NCBI RefSeq assembly: GCF_005239225.2
Contig: NC_133299.1
Coordinates: 7,010,967 to 7,074,966, forward strand
Length of the DNA: 64,000 bases
Direction of reading: 5' to 3'
DNA from: Populus alba
Lineage: Eukaryota; Streptophyta; Magnoliopsida; Malpighiales; Salicaceae
Of the stretch, positions 11,113-24,389 are shown piece by piece (the stretch's first letter is position 1; each line of letters begins with the position of its first letter). The notes under the pieces were generated by a model, which saw nothing but the letters and a program-made list of their open reading frames with translations, did not search any database and was not told where the DNA came from. The position numbers and the translations under genes are program-made.

Positions 11113-14031
11113 TTCAATATTACTATGTTCAACCTTTTCCATTTTTTATTGGTGTTATCCTACATCTTCAACTCTACAAGATACTTTAGTGATAAAGAAA
11201 TCATTATTTCCTCACTCAGTCCCTTACATTCTTACACTCATCTTGTGTTTCACTTAATTGGGTTTTTTCACTCTAAAATTCAACACAATCAAATAGAACA
11301 ATATGGTAGTGCAATCCAAATATGTATAGTAACTCAAGAAGTAAGAAATATATGAAAAAAAGCAAATACAAAACTATAATTACAATTTCAGAAATATCAA
11401 TCGAATTCGTATGAGATATTGATGTTTTTTAGGACACGAAAAAGAAATCAAAAGAAAATATTATGAAAATGACCTGATTGACACCCAAGTATCTCAAGTA
11501 ACACTTTAGTATGCTACTCAAATCGATTACAATAGTAGCAAAGCAAGTTTTAATAGTTGACACAAACTAGATGGTGTTCAAATGACCTCAAAATTGATAT
11601 ATAATGTGATTAGAGTCCAAATAACTAGAATATCAATTGTCAAGTAATTCTGATGTGGTTCAATTTCATCTTGTTTTATTTTTTTATAGCATAATCTATA
11701 ACATCTTTGTTTGAACGACTTTTTTTTTTATATATATTTTATGTTACTGATGTATGCAATGACAATAATGAAACAAAATAATTTTTTTTTTTATAAAAAT
11801 AGTTGTAGCCACAATTATGAAGGAATAGATGGAAATTGGAAATATTGAGTTTCAACATGCGGAAAATAGGAAAAACAAAAAATATACAAAAAAATAATAT
11901 AATAAATGGAGTCAAGCTGATGTGAATTTCATAATCACGTGGTTATATAACTAAATAAAATTCACAACATGGGATTGTAAAAGAAGAAGAAGAAAAAAAA
12001 AATCTAAGTACATGCTTGGACAATTAATATTTTTTATTTTGCAGCTCCTTCCAATTATTTTGTTGGGAGGCAATCACCTAATTAAATTTGGATGTTATTG
12101 AGATTGATCAGTGGTTCCATCTTATAAATATTACCCAATTAAAATAAAGAGATGAACTTGACAATTCCTCAAGAACAACCAACAATTATTGTCTAGATGT
12201 CAATATACTTGAAAACGTTTATGGGTGGATGTTGATGGAATAAAGCAACGTGACTTACAAAATTTGAAATAAATTGCCAAAACTAACTATAAGCAAAGGC
12301 AATGAAGAGAAACATACCTTACGGAAGAACATACAAGAGACCAAAAAAAAAATTATTATTATTATTATTTTGAAGTCAAGGAGACTAGAGAACAGACCTG
12401 CTTGGCTTTGCAACTCCAAGAAATCCTCCTTGCAATGAGAGGAAATATTAAACACACGTCGTGTCACCAACGAAACAGATCATGTAACCTTTATCAAGAA
12501 ATTAACCCAAAAAAAGAAGCGAAATTTAAGAATTTGCACCTAACAGTTAAAAAATATCAGCACATGCATGAGAGGTTAGATGATCAAGCTTAGAACCCAA
12601 TTCCATAGAGAGAGAAAAATACAAATAACATACACAGAACGTAAACAAATGCTAGAAAATAAAGAGACAAGATGCCCTGCAAAAACCCAAAAGAAGAGTT
12701 GCAGAACCTATCACAACAAAATCCAATGAAAAAAACGTAGAAGGAAAGCACAAAGAAGATATAAGGAGAAGAAGAGCATGGTCTGCTGGAGCTGGGAACA
12801 ACAAAATCCAACGAAAAATGACAGGAGAAAAGAATCCAAATCAAGCAGTCATCCATAATCAAACAATAGGAAATATACATGGCGAACACAGGGGAAAAAA
12901 GGAAATAAGATGAAAACATGTGTTCCAAAGGGAGGAGTACGTATAATTTAAGAGAAGGAAGCCTGCCAGATAAACTCCATCGATTTTGTCAATAATTATG
13001 GATGAGTGGTGAGAAAGGACGCCCAATTTCCAATAGAAACACAAATATCAAAGATGATGTATTTGTAAAAGTAGAAAGAGAAAACCTAAAGCAACCACAA
13101 CAGTAGTAATGGACTCACTCGGTTTGAACCAATGAAGGCTTCGATTTGTGTGTCAAAACCCTGTAGATAGAACAGCAGAAACACAGTTAAGAACAAAATT
13201 TCAAATGCTCCAGCAAAGCAAAGAAAGAAAGGAAGAAAAAACAAATCAATATGCTCCATCAAAGCAACCAATCAAGCCAAAGGTACCAAAGCAACATCTC
13301 AAAAGGAAGCACAAACACAGAGACATTGCCCAGCAGAGTTCCTTCCATCAATCACTCCCGCAAACAACGTGCGATGAACATTCATGTCCTTTTGTAAGAA
13401 CAACTTGAAACCTAAGAAGGAATCAAAGTCTCAGCACACAGGAGTACCAAGCATGAAACCCGACAAATATCTTCAAAAAAAATATATATATATATATCTC
13501 AAAATCTTCGTAAAATACGCCTTACATAAAGAGAAAAAGACAGTCTAAACCAATCAAAACCCCTAATCAGACCAGCTTTCAAAACCCGAAAAAAAGAAAC
13601 TGAAGTCTGAGCATGCAACAAGCTTAGAATTGAGAAAACATCTTTAAGAAGGAAAAAAAAAAAAAAAAAAAAAAACCTTCTCTCCAAATCTTCGTGAAGC
13701 ACCTAACATGCAAAGAGACTAAAAAGGTAGATCAAACAGACCAAACCCCTTAACCAACCCAATAATCTGCTTCCAGACGTGCACAATAGTGCAACACAAT
13801 GCCCAATCTCTCTTAAAAAAAAAGGATAAAACATAATGCACCTTGTTATCCAACTCCAAAGACACCAAACGAGGGACCTAGAGTCCAACACCCTTCCCCC
13901 ACAATATAAAAATGGAAAAGAGGAATAATTTTCCAACAGACAGCATTTGTATCTGCGTCATACGACATAGTTCATACTCACTCAAGAGGAATAGTCAAAA
14001 GTACTGCTGAAGTAAAACTTGCCGGTCTTTC
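11113..14031. other. Intergenic upstream of the nitrilase gene; purine-rich + strand
   Basis: No gene supported. From about 12590 to 13940 the + strand is unusually A/G-rich, which creates long but low-complexity reverse open frames rich in F, S and L that I do not believe. A local repeat, 'aacaaaatccaa' plus flanks, occurs at about 12716 and 12800. A diverged ~185-bp tandem pair covers 13500-13610 and 13685-13790 ('aaatcttcgt', 'agactaaa..ccaa', 'aacccc'). Confidence 0.5.
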
Positions 14032-16233
14032 ATGGAGGAAGAATTCGCAAAAAATGCAGAGGCTAAGCAAGTAAAGAAGCGAGGACCCCGTCCTCTCATC
14101 GTAGCACAGTCACAGGCTAAAAACGTTCGTATCCGTATGCCCGCCATCTGTAGCCCAGCCATTTACCGCATCAAAGATGAACTGGGTCTCGGCTCCTGCG
14201 ATGAAGCCATTCATTGGCTCGTCCGCCATGTCCGACCCGATCTTATTCCCATCCCCGAGACACCCACTAAAAATAAATCGTCCAAGACTGGCCCCATTCC
14301 CAAAACGGGCTCCGTTGATCATGACTCGGTTCCAAAACCCGCTTGCTCGGCGAGCCCAGATGGTGATATGCCTGCTTATGATTTTCTCCCAACCGCAGGT
14401 GGTGTTCCGGCAGCGAGGTCTCCGGTGAAGGCAACGGTGGTTCAGGCTTCGACAATGTTTTTTGACACTCCGGCAACATTGGGTACCTGGAGCTGTCGTT
14501 TTTTGAGTTTCACAATTTTGTGTCTTTTATGTTGAACTATGCTTGCGCATTGTCTTTCTTTTTATTTTGTAATTTGATAAAGAATGCTTTGTTTTTTGTT
14601 TGTAACTCTCTTTCCTTCTTTTTTTTTCTTGGATAAGCAGAAAAAGCAGAGAGATTGATTGCTGGTGCGGCTGCATATGGGTCACAATTACTTGTGTTTC
14701 CAGAGGCATTTGTAGGTGGTTATCCTACGTGTGTGAAGCTTGATGCTACAAATTCACCTGAAACAGATGGTGATTTGCAGAAGTACTATGCCTCAGCTAT
14801 TGATGTGCCTGGTGAGAGCCCCTTTTGATCACAAAGCCCTTTACTTTCTGTAATTTCTACCAATCTCTGCCCTACTGCCAACCAACTACTTTTTCTAGAA
14901 GAACAAGAACTTAGTTATAGGACACAATGGTGTTTTCTTGTCATGCTCCAGAAATTGTTTAACATAGGTGGAAAAGGAAATAAAAAAATAGGTGGGTTGA
15001 TTGTTGACCATGTCATTGGGATTTGATTTTTTTTTGTTTTAGTGTTGAATTGATGCAGCTGCCGAAGCTGAAAACAAGCTGACCTAATAAATAGTCAAGC
15101 TTCTAGGTTTTGAGCTTATAAATTTCTTCATTTTTTTTGGACATGCGGATTTGCAGGTCCTGAAGTTGACAGACTTGCAAAATGTGCTGGTAAATATAAA
15201 GTCCACTTAGTAATGGGAGTGGTGGAGAGAGCTGGATGTTATCTCTATAGTACAATGCTGTTCTTTGATTCCCTGGGAAAGTGTCTTGGACAGCACCGCA
15301 AGCTAATACAAACGCTATCAGAAAGTGCACTGTGGCGTTCTGGAGAGAAATCAACACTGCCAACATACGAGACCTCAATTGGAAAAATTGGTGGTCTCAT
15401 CTGTTGGGACAATAGATTGCCACTTCTGAGAACAGAGTTATATGATAAAGGTACTCCTCGTCTCCTTGTTACTTCAAAAGTTCTCCTGTTATTTAGTGTT
15501 GGAGCTTCCATTTCTTTCTGCGTTACAAAGTTGACAAATTGCTTTCTATACTTTGCCACTCAATCATTCTTTTATCTCTTCAATCTTTCATTAAACCTGT
15601 TTTGTACCAAAAATATAGGTGTGGAAATATATTGCGCACCTACATCTGATGCAGGAGAAATATGGAGAGCTTCAATGACCCACATTGCCCTGGAAGGTAG
15701 TTGCTTTGTTCTTTCTGCAAATCAATTTTGCAGGAGGAGAGATTATCCTTTCCCACCTGGAGATATAAATGGCGATGCATCCTTAGATGACATCACATGC
15801 GCTGGAGGTAGTGTTATCATTTCACCATCAGGGACCATCCTGGCCGGTCCTGATTACAAAGGAGAATGCCTTATCTCAGCTGATCTAGGTATTGATTCAT
15901 TTCACTTGGTGTTTATCTAAATAATTGTTTAATTGGTCCCGAAATGTAAATGTTAGCACCTCTGTTCCTGTAACAGGTCTTAGACCTGATTTTATGTTGA
16001 ATTGATTAGCCAAAGTATGATCTTCTCTTTCTTGCCATGTTTTACGGAACTCTAATCTTTATCTTCAATCCACCATTGCAGACCTTGGACATATCATTCT
16101 AGCAAAGACACAATATGGCGGAATTGAGAGTGGTGTCGATAAGAACCATGTCAGTGTGGCTGCAAACGGGTCAGAACCCAGTTTGTTTGCAGCAGAAATT
16201 AAAACTAAAGCTCTTGAAGAGCTTTCAGGGTGA
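14032..16233 (+). CDS. Nitrilase (NIT4-like) with an N-terminal TCP-like domain
   Basis: Predicted 445-aa cytosolic nitrilase-superfamily enzyme; NIT4 relatives act on beta-cyanoalanine in cyanide detoxification. Exons: 14032-14482, 14641-14811, 15157-15450, 15619-15888, 16082-16233, all GT-AG, frame continuous. The catalytic triad is intact: E172 in [12 protein letters not shown]256 in GQHRKL, C290 in LICWDNR (the family usually has CWENR). Residues 1-112 are extra. Residues 28-72, in the same exon, read as a degenerate class I TCP domain ([21 protein letters not shown]), followed by a Pro/Lys-rich linker. A normal nitrilase start exists at M113 (14368). The C-terminus lacks the usual FDVVGHYSRPEV segment and ends in a novel ~43-residue tail, so this is a divergent paralogue rather than clear NIT4. 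The gene converges with the coiled-coil gene at 17196. Confidence 0.8.
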
Positions 16234-17195
16234 CGTAGCAGTGAAGAACATGTTAAAACTAAATAACTAGGTTCAGAGAAACTGAATGTGTTGTGTAATA
16301 GCCTTTCTGAGCAATTTTTATGCACAGGGTAGGTCCCAGGTTAAATTAGAATGTATCGTTTGACGACATACACTTGCCGCAGTGTGATGAAAAGTTGCTA
16401 ATATTGATTTGAATGGTTTGATCAAAATGATTTCAAAATGTAAAAAAGTTGATTTTTTAAAAAATATATTATAAAAAACATGGTCAGCCATGTTTCCGAA
16501 CAAACTCATAACAGATAATCATCAAACAGCTGAATCTAGAAAGAGTCGATTCATGATGAATGCCCTGGGGACACGAAAGCTTTTTGGGAGAGGCGTGATT
16601 TCCTGGACTGCACCCATCCTGTGGCTGCTTTTTATTCTGATAACCAAACTTCATGATTACCTGGCTACTTTCTGCCTCAAAATTTAACAAAACTCACCGC
16701 TCTTGGCTCTGATTTGACGCAAAATAAAGTAAATTCATGCTTTAGCAGGTGCAAAGTGATCACGTACATGCATCATAATCTCTTCCAAAGTTCCTCGCAA
16801 GAAAGTGTGTTTAGGGCTACGCAAATTCTTAATAACATGAGAGGCTGGTGTAATTTCAGAAATGGTCAAGGCAGGTAAAGTAGCTGGCGAGGAGAAAAGG
16901 AAAACAAAGGTTACATATCAGCAACTATACTTGATGCTTCTGGCACGTCGAGGTAATTTATGCCAGAAGTTTTTGTACGAGTCACTTGGCCGAATGACAA
17001 CCATCATTTTTTTTTCTAAAAGAACTCTATAGGCAAAAGCATTCTTAAAAATTGACAACAGTTCAGTGGACGTTGAGCAGCGATTGCTGCAACTTCAGTG
17101 ATTCTAGAACGGCAAGCCGGGGATTAATTCTCACTATAATATTCTTCTTGCATCAGGTATCTAACCAGCCTTGTCTGAAAACTACTCTGGATAGC
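16234..17195. other. Convergent intergenic region
   Basis: About 960 bp between two convergent genes, presumably holding both 3' UTRs. Short open frames at 16484-16690 occur on both strands, but neither matches anything I recognise. No repeat or RNA gene is evident. Confidence 0.5.
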
Positions 17196-20100
17196 TCACC
17201 ATTTGGATTTTCTTAAATTCACACCTTCAGCTTTGGCATCTGATAGCCTTGACTTCGAAACATTCCCTGGTATCACAGGAGGTCTCTCTTGAGCTAGATT
17301 GGGCTCTCGTGAGGACCGTAGCTGCCCTACTTGTCGCACGGGACTAGCATACCCTCTTGGAGAATCTAACCTAGAAACAGACAGCAAGTAGTCCCTAAGA
17401 CCCTTCATTGATTGATGTCCATGCATTTCATCTCCATAACCTTTTCCTTGCCCTTGCCTCTCCAGTTCAGAAAACCTCCCCCAATCTATCCCGTCTCCTG
17501 GAAATGGGACCCTCTCATTTTGGATGCTCCATTCCACTCCATCTGACACACTTCTTTGCAGAGAACTGCTTCTCCGGGGTAATTTGCTAGAGGTAGAATT
17601 CCTCCCTTTGATGTCTTCTTCATCCATTGCTGCCTTTCTCAAATCACGGGGTGTTCCAGAAGGATAAGTCCACTTGTAGCTCTTGTTATTGTTATCCATA
17701 TTCAATTCTATAGAATGAAGATCACTTTCAGCAGAGCCTTCTTCGCATACTACCCTATCATCTACTTCTCCATCCTCCTCGTTTACCTCACTCCGATGGG
17801 AAACAAAACGATTTTTACTCAAGCAAGCAGCTATCTCTTCATCATTTATATGACTAGAACAGCGCCCTTTTTCTTTATTTCTTCTGGTTCCAAGAAAAGC
17901 TTCAAGCTGATTCCGAAGTTTATCAACAGCTGCATTTTTCTCCTCAAGCTGATATTTAGCTTCTGAAAGTTTCATATGGACTCTCTCCTCACGCAACACG
18001 TCAGCTAACTGCATCATCTCCCTTTCCTTTTCAACCTCTTCACAAAGTTTTGCAGATTCCCTCTTCAGTTCTTCAACTTCAGCTTTATCATCACCAAAAT
18101 CCCTGGCCAGTTCATCACATACTTGCTCCATTACAGCCCTTGCTCTCTTCTCACTTTCAAGTTCTTTCACTACCTTCAATAGAGATGCCTTAGTCTCAGC
18201 CAGTTCCTTCCCAAGCTTCTTGTTCAAGCTCTCAAACCGTCTCCTCAGCTTCTTCTCTACATCGAGTTCTCCTGCAATGGACTCAATAGCAGCTTCAACC
18301 ACCTTCTGCTCCTTGTTTTTCCATGCTGCCTTTTCTTCAGCAAAGCACTTCATTAGATAGTTTATCTCATTCTGGTCAGAGCGCTGTTCTTGGATAAGGT
18401 GGTTGACCTGCAAACGAGCCCTCTCAAGCTCAGCATGTAAGGCGGAGATGAGAGACAAGCTTGATGAGGGCCTATCTTCATTGCCCCATACACGGTTGAT
18501 AATTTTAAGCAGTTCCTTTGATGTAGTCAGAGCATTACTAACATCCTTCAGACGAGGTTTGACTCCAACAGTAGATCCACTTGGAGTTTGGGCTCGAGAT
18601 CTAGTCTCAATCTGCATCATAAGAGAAATGGTAACTGCAATTTCCTTGCTGTTGTGTTTTAATACAAGAAACATTTAAAACTGTACAATGCATGGGGAGA
18701 CTAGTGATAAATTAACAATCTCAAAATTTGTTTAAGAAAGAAAAGTAAGAGATACAACTCATCATCTATTTGTAGGATATGGCATGGATAGATTACATGC
18801 CCAACATAGAAAATTACATGACAAGATTCCAATTCAAACTACTGGAAAGTATAGTTCCTGACCCCAAAAAACAGTAAAAGCGTACACTCTTGCTTTCCAA
18901 GACACATTATAACATCTCTAAAGGACTGGCATTATTAAATGGGCGTACCTCCATTAAACTGGCATTGCTAACAGAATCAAATGCTCCAATGCTCTGGTCC
19001 ATAAGCCTAAGCCTCTGAGAAATCGATGATGTTCTTCTATGGCGACTGCCAGTTCCAGATCGATCAATCCTCTGCAAAACGACGATTTCAAACAACAGCA
19101 CTACATATAAGCAAAACTAGCTTGGATATAGAGGCAGCAGCTTCAAGGCCTTCAAATCTCCATATCAGTTCCAGTGGTTTGCTCTATATTTAGATGTTAT
19201 TGAATTACGTTTGAAATTATAAAGCCACAATTCAAAAGTAATGCAAGATTTCAATTTGAGAAAGCTAAAATAGAAAAAAAAATGACAAACTGCAAAACAC
19301 CATCAGCATTCTACTAAAATTCTTATGTTCATCCACAACCAATATAAACAACTAACTTTTCAAACAAAGCAGATTCAATCATTGTTATATTAAGAAATAT
19401 ACAATCAGCCAAGACCAGACATAAAGCTCTTCATTAACTAGAGAGACCCACAATACCAAACGTACTATAATCACCACTCACCTTAGAGAAACCAAACTAA
19501 CACATGGCTTAAGATTCCAAGGCTCAAACCTTTTCAAATCCCCCCACTTTTCTTACCTAACAATCAAATTCCACTTAAACAAATTCTTGAAAAAACAACC
19601 CAAACAAATCCAATTTTCCTTTTTTTTTTTCCCTTCTTCCACATCATTCTGCTTAATCAAAAGCGACATATAGAAGAAACCAAGAATAAAACTTTTGACT
19701 AACATCCCATCAACAAAACATGAAAAAATCAATCAATAACAACGTATAATCAAACAAAAACTCACCTCAGAAACAGGACTATGAGAAGGATCAGACAAAT
19801 GAGGAGGCAAAGAACCTGAATGCACCGACCTCCTCTCTCTACCTCTACCCTCTTTCCTCAACCTCCTCTCCTCCACCATTTCCTCCTTCATTTTTGGCGA
19901 CGGCATCTCATTCATCTCCCAGAGGGTAGCAGCCAGCTTCCTCGCTGACACTGGCGCATGCTGCTGCTTTCCCTTTCCATTTAGTGACTTTGGTGAGGAC
20001 TCTATGGCCCTCAGTGTAGATGATGGGGTCCTCTTCCCCATCAGCTTCCATGTGGGCACTGGCGTACTGGATCCACCCCTCTTACCTACCAAAATTGCTC

Positions 20101-20221
20101 TCTTGAATCTGTAGTTTTGAATTATTGATGAGGATGATGATGCTGACGAAGAACACCCTCTTTTTCTTATCTTGCCAGGCAGCAATTCCTCCATTGTGGC
20201 GCTTCCTTTTTGCCTTAGCAT
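17196..20221 (-). CDS. At5g41620-type coiled-coil protein (BLT/USO1-like family)
   Basis: Predicted 664-aa plant coiled-coil protein. Exons on the reverse strand: 20221-19766, 19071-18949, 18611-17196; all joins are GT-AG and fall between codons. The ATG at 20221 is used. The N-terminal ~150 residues are basic and Ser-rich and contain the family segment VSARKLAATLWEMNE. Exon 2 carries a short RRTSSISQRL segment. Exon 3 begins near the conserved LLKIINRVWG and continues into ~200 residues of charged heptads (LVV/ELE pattern, residues ~250-460), then a low-complexity tail with LPRRSSSLQRS. The family includes BRANCHLESS TRICHOME relatives; some members are linked to the cytoskeleton or cell shape, but the biochemical role is not established. 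The pyrimidine-rich stretch at 20470-20660 is likely 5' leader. Confidence 0.85.
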
Positions 20222-21925
20222 TATCAAATGCTCCCCTTATAGATCTCACTCACCAATTTGCAATAACAGGAAGAAAAATATTTGAAGAGTCAATAGAAGT
20301 AAAGAGCTTTACTCTTCATTAGGTGATTGGTAGCTAAAAAAGTTCAAGATTTTGAACTTGGGCTCTTTACAAGGGAGCTAAAAAAAGGTAGAATTTAGCA
20401 ACGAATTGCCGTTCTGGTTCATTGGTCTTTGGATTGCCTAATGATAATGATAAAGATTTGAAATTGAATGAATCAAGAGTTTTTGAAAGGGTGAAAAATG
20501 AACAGAGAGAGATAGATAGATGATGATCTAGTATACTGTAGTTTTGAGAGAGATTTGAATTGGGAAATGGGAAAGAATGAGAGGAAGTGAGAGAGAGCTT
20601 TGAGGAGGAAAAAAGAGAGAGCTTTCTTTTTCTTTTTTGTCTTGATGACTTGCACTATTACTACTCCTTGCTCGTGTACTTTTGAGATTTTTGATCGATA
20701 CAGACAGCATACCTTTGTGTAAAGTGACAGAGAAGGAGAAACTACATGGACCAGTTGTAACTTCGTCCATGTATTGTTAGAAATTATTATCTTAGTTTCT
20801 CTTGTTCCACATCCAATCCCATGTTTGTTTATAATCTTGATACTTTGTTGATTAGATTATCCGTCTTCGAGGCAATGAGCTTTTCCTTACTGCACCAATA
20901 AACCTTGCATCAGAAGCGATAAGACAAGAAATGGAGATTGGATACATATCATAATCCTGATTTTCTCCTAGCTATGGCTGCTTGTCGGTATGATTAGACC
21001 ATGGTTACAAACATTCAGGGGAGTGTTAGGGAGTAAAGAACTAAAACTAGCGCACCTGTCAAGAATATTTAATTTCAGCAACATCTCCAGACTCATCGAG
21101 TCATATAATAGGGTTCTTAAGAGCATAGATCACACCATCGAACATTTTGATTCATATAGCCTGTGTTCACTGCCAATCTAACACCATACAAAACAACCAT
21201 TTTCAGAGGAACAACCGTCTTCGCCACTTTTCTGCCATCCAACATAAACTCACCTTAATGACAGCATTATACTGGACGCCGTCTACAAGCCTAGAGAAGA
21301 GATCTCCCCCGCCCGTCACTCCTAGAAACAGTTGTGGCATAAGTGTGTTTCCGGATAAGAATTCTTGCAACCATGTTACAGATTTATACATGCATATATC
21401 GGATCTTGGTCGTTAGATTCTTGGCATTTCTTTTTCATGCACTTATGATTCAAATTTGATGAATGTATCATGAATGAATTATGATTTTAAAATTAGATGG
21501 ACTGATTTTTCAAAATACACAATTTATCTTGTAGTTATTTAAATTGTGTTTTGAATTTGGCATTTGTTGTAATCTGTTTGGGAATTGTCTCATTTGGCGA
21601 CTTGGAATATTTTTGTAAATAAATTATCGTGGAGTTCTGGTTCGGGGTGGGCATGAAGCTTTGGGCCCCTTTGATATGAAGTGCGATAGAATGCTAGATC
21701 GGGAAAAGGAGACCAGGGCATTCAACAAAATGGAGAAAAAATGGTTTTTCTTTCCTTTTCTTAGGGCTGAAATCAAATACCCTTTTGTTTCAATAACTTC
21801 AAGCGGTTGAATTTAGATATCTAAGTTTAAGCCACAACAAATTATTTTTCATAATTATTAAACTCTAAACAACAAAAAATCTTAAAACTTTTTGATGTAA
21901 CTTTTTATTTAGTTCAAGTTTAAAA
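20222..21925. other. Upstream region of the coiled-coil gene and intergenic DNA
   Basis: The first ~450 bp contain CT/GA-rich sequence expected of a plant promoter and leader. Beyond that, overlapping open frames at 20990-21416 occur on both strands. One, on the reverse strand at 21203-21391, has a protein-like look (GGGDLFSRLVDGVQ) but matches nothing I know. No supported gene. Confidence 0.4.
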
Positions 21926-21929
21926 TTAA

Positions 21930-24090
21930 CTTAAATGCCTGGTAAAAATATGATTTGATTTTAAAAAAAAAAAAGATATTTTTTTTTTAATATTAAGACA
22001 ACAATATATTAGATTGACCAAGATTTCGCAGCTTAACTCTTTAAACCCGCAACCCGAATCATGAACTCCACTGGAATTAACATCTTTCTTTTCTTTTTTT
22101 TTTAACATTTTCACTTAATGATATGATTATAAACATACATACTCGCAAAATCAAGCATCAATCAAATATTGTGACATTTATTTTAAAATTACATTAACTT
22201 ATATAAAAAAATTATGAAGACCAATTCAAAATCAACTAAATATTAAATGATGAAAATGAAAGAAGAAAAAAGCCAGAAAAGGATTCAATCAAAAGAAAAA
22301 AAAAATGAAAGATAATATTTAAAAAGGAAAATAAAAGGGGTTCAACCCAGTGGGTCACCCTTAAAATCTCTCGATACGACTCTTTACCTAACCTAAATTT
22401 AAAATTAATCTACATGAAAGTTGTCCCAACATGACCTGTCAATTTGATGGGTTCAAAGGCAAACTAGATGATATGTAATAAAAACATGGTTTGGCTTTAA
22501 GAAAAAATAAGCCAACATCTTTTTTTTAATATTGAAACAACGATACATTGGATCGATCCACTTTTCATGACTTAACTTGCCAAACCTGCAATGGACTTGA
22601 TCAAATTTAACAACTTCATTTTTTTATTAGATTTTTACTTAATGACATGATAATAAAATAGGTACTCGTAAAATTAAGAACTTACCAAATATTGGTATGT
22701 TTGTTTGACACTATTATAATTTTATATAAAGCAATCCAAAATAAATTATGAAGGCTAATTCAAAATCAATGAAATAATGATTTAGTCGAAAGAAAAAAAA
22801 AAAGATATAATTTTTTTTTTTTTAAAAATAGCTCCTTCATTCTTCATACAAAAAGTGAAGGAAATTGGTTTTACCCTAATTCTTTTAGCATAGAAGATAA
22901 CTAGATAGATGGCTCGTGTTATGCAATAAGTTGGGTCAAGTTTTTTCTAACTTAAAAACAGTATTTAGGTGATGTTAGTGTTTTTAAAGAAAAAAAAAAT
23001 ATGAGACTCGGGTCATTTTAATAATATGATTAAAAAAATATATCAACAATAAATAAAAGCGGAAAAAATCAGCAATAAGTAACTACAAAAAAATAAGTTG
23101 TCAATATCATATATGGAAGAAGAAGAAGAAAAAGAGTTCATTTGAGACTCATCATCACTCCACCATGGACACAGTCTCATTACAAGAAAGAGCTAATCAA
23201 GATGGTTCTAATATAATTGCGAAAGGTTGCATGACAACACATAAAAAAGTCGCATGCATTGTAAGAGCAAGGACCTAGATAGCAAACCAAACAAAATATC
23301 ACAAAATTGACATCTCATGCTTATATTTAATAAATCAATTAAATTAAATTAAATTTAGAAAAAAAAATCTCTTTCAAAAAGCAAAATTTAACAAAGAACA
23401 ATAAATAATAAAAAAAAAACAAGATAACCTGAGTTATTTTTAAAATAAGTGAAAATCCTATAAAAAGAAAATAAAATAAAAATAATGGAGCTCAATCTCC
23501 AATTAAATAAATGCTAAAGGATGAAACTGGAAAAAAAAAAAAACAAACTTAAAAAGGAAAAAAAACAAGTAAACCTGAGCGACTCTTCTAAACCTGAGTT
23601 AATCTTCCAAACTAAAAACCCATGAAATCCTAGACTCGAGCTCAAGTACAAAGACAGTTCTCAACCAATTTAATGTTGAAGGATAAAATCAAAAAAAAAA
23701 TATATCAATTTAAAATTTTGATAAAGCAAAAAAAAATAGCAACAAGAAAAACAAAAGGTGGGTGAAATTGTACAACAAAATTCAATTTTAAAAATTATCT
23801 CCAATAAAACAAATAGAAATCAAAAGAATAGGGACCAAATCTGATAAATAAATAAAATTAAAGGAGGATGAAATTGAAGAAAAATCCTAATTTAATAAAA
23901 TATTTCAAATAAAAACAAATAGTAATCAAAAGAAAAGGAACCAAATTCAAAAAAAAAAAAAATTGAAGAGCTACTTTGAAAATTTAAAGGGTCAGGTATG
24001 AAAACTGAGGAGGACATAGAAAAGAAAGGGAAAAAAAAATTATTTGTGCGAAACCAAATATTTGTTTTCCATAGCATTATCAAGGGATGG
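21930..24090. repeat. Recurring AT-rich repeat family with 'aacccgcaacccg' boxes
   Basis: Units near 21930-22180 and 22480-22720 share order: A-run, T-run, 'taatattaagacaacaatat' against 'taatattgaaacaacgatac', 'gatcgatcca'-like box, 'aacttgccaaacctgcaat'-like box, T-run, 'acttaatgacatgataa', then 'actcgtaaaat'. They lie about 540 bp apart. The same design returns at 32280-33400. Further AT-rich, A-run-rich sequence extends to ~24090 with no coding signal. The class of element is unknown to me. Confidence 0.55.
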
Positions 24091-24141
24091 AGAGGCTATC
24101 GTGATAATTTAAAACCTTCCCAAAAAGCCATAATTTGATAT

Positions 24142-24366
24142 GTTCTTCTCCTTGCTGAAAGAAAATTAGATATCAATATGATGAGATATAAGTTAAGGCT
24201 ATGTCGTAATCTACAAAGCAACTAAAAGTATTACTATGGTCCAATCTTAACAAACCTTATAATTTTATAATAGTAGATAGATGATATTAATATTGTGATC
24301 ATAATTAAAGATTATTAAAAACCAATTAGAGTATGTATAGATTCAGTGTAATGATTATTTTAATGC
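24142..24366. repeat. Left copy of a ~225 bp direct repeat
   Basis: Shares 'tctccttgctgaaag', 'gtattactatggtccaatct', 'attaatattgtgatcataat' and 'tatagattc' in order with 26759-26986. The right copy lies inside the Pro-X carboxypeptidase pseudogene, so this copy may mark a partial duplication of the pseudogene's non-coding sequence. Confidence 0.75.
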
Positions 24367-24389
24367 TTTATCAAAGACATAATACTCTA

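Noticed and set aside
12255..13940. Series of long reverse-strand open frames rich in F, S, L and C upstream of the nitrilase gene
   Set aside because: They arise from a purine-rich + strand; composition is low-complexity, frames overlap in several phases and no domain is recognisable.
20990..21416. Possible small gene on either strand
   Set aside because: Both strands are open over the same short stretch, with no family match and no splice-linked continuation.
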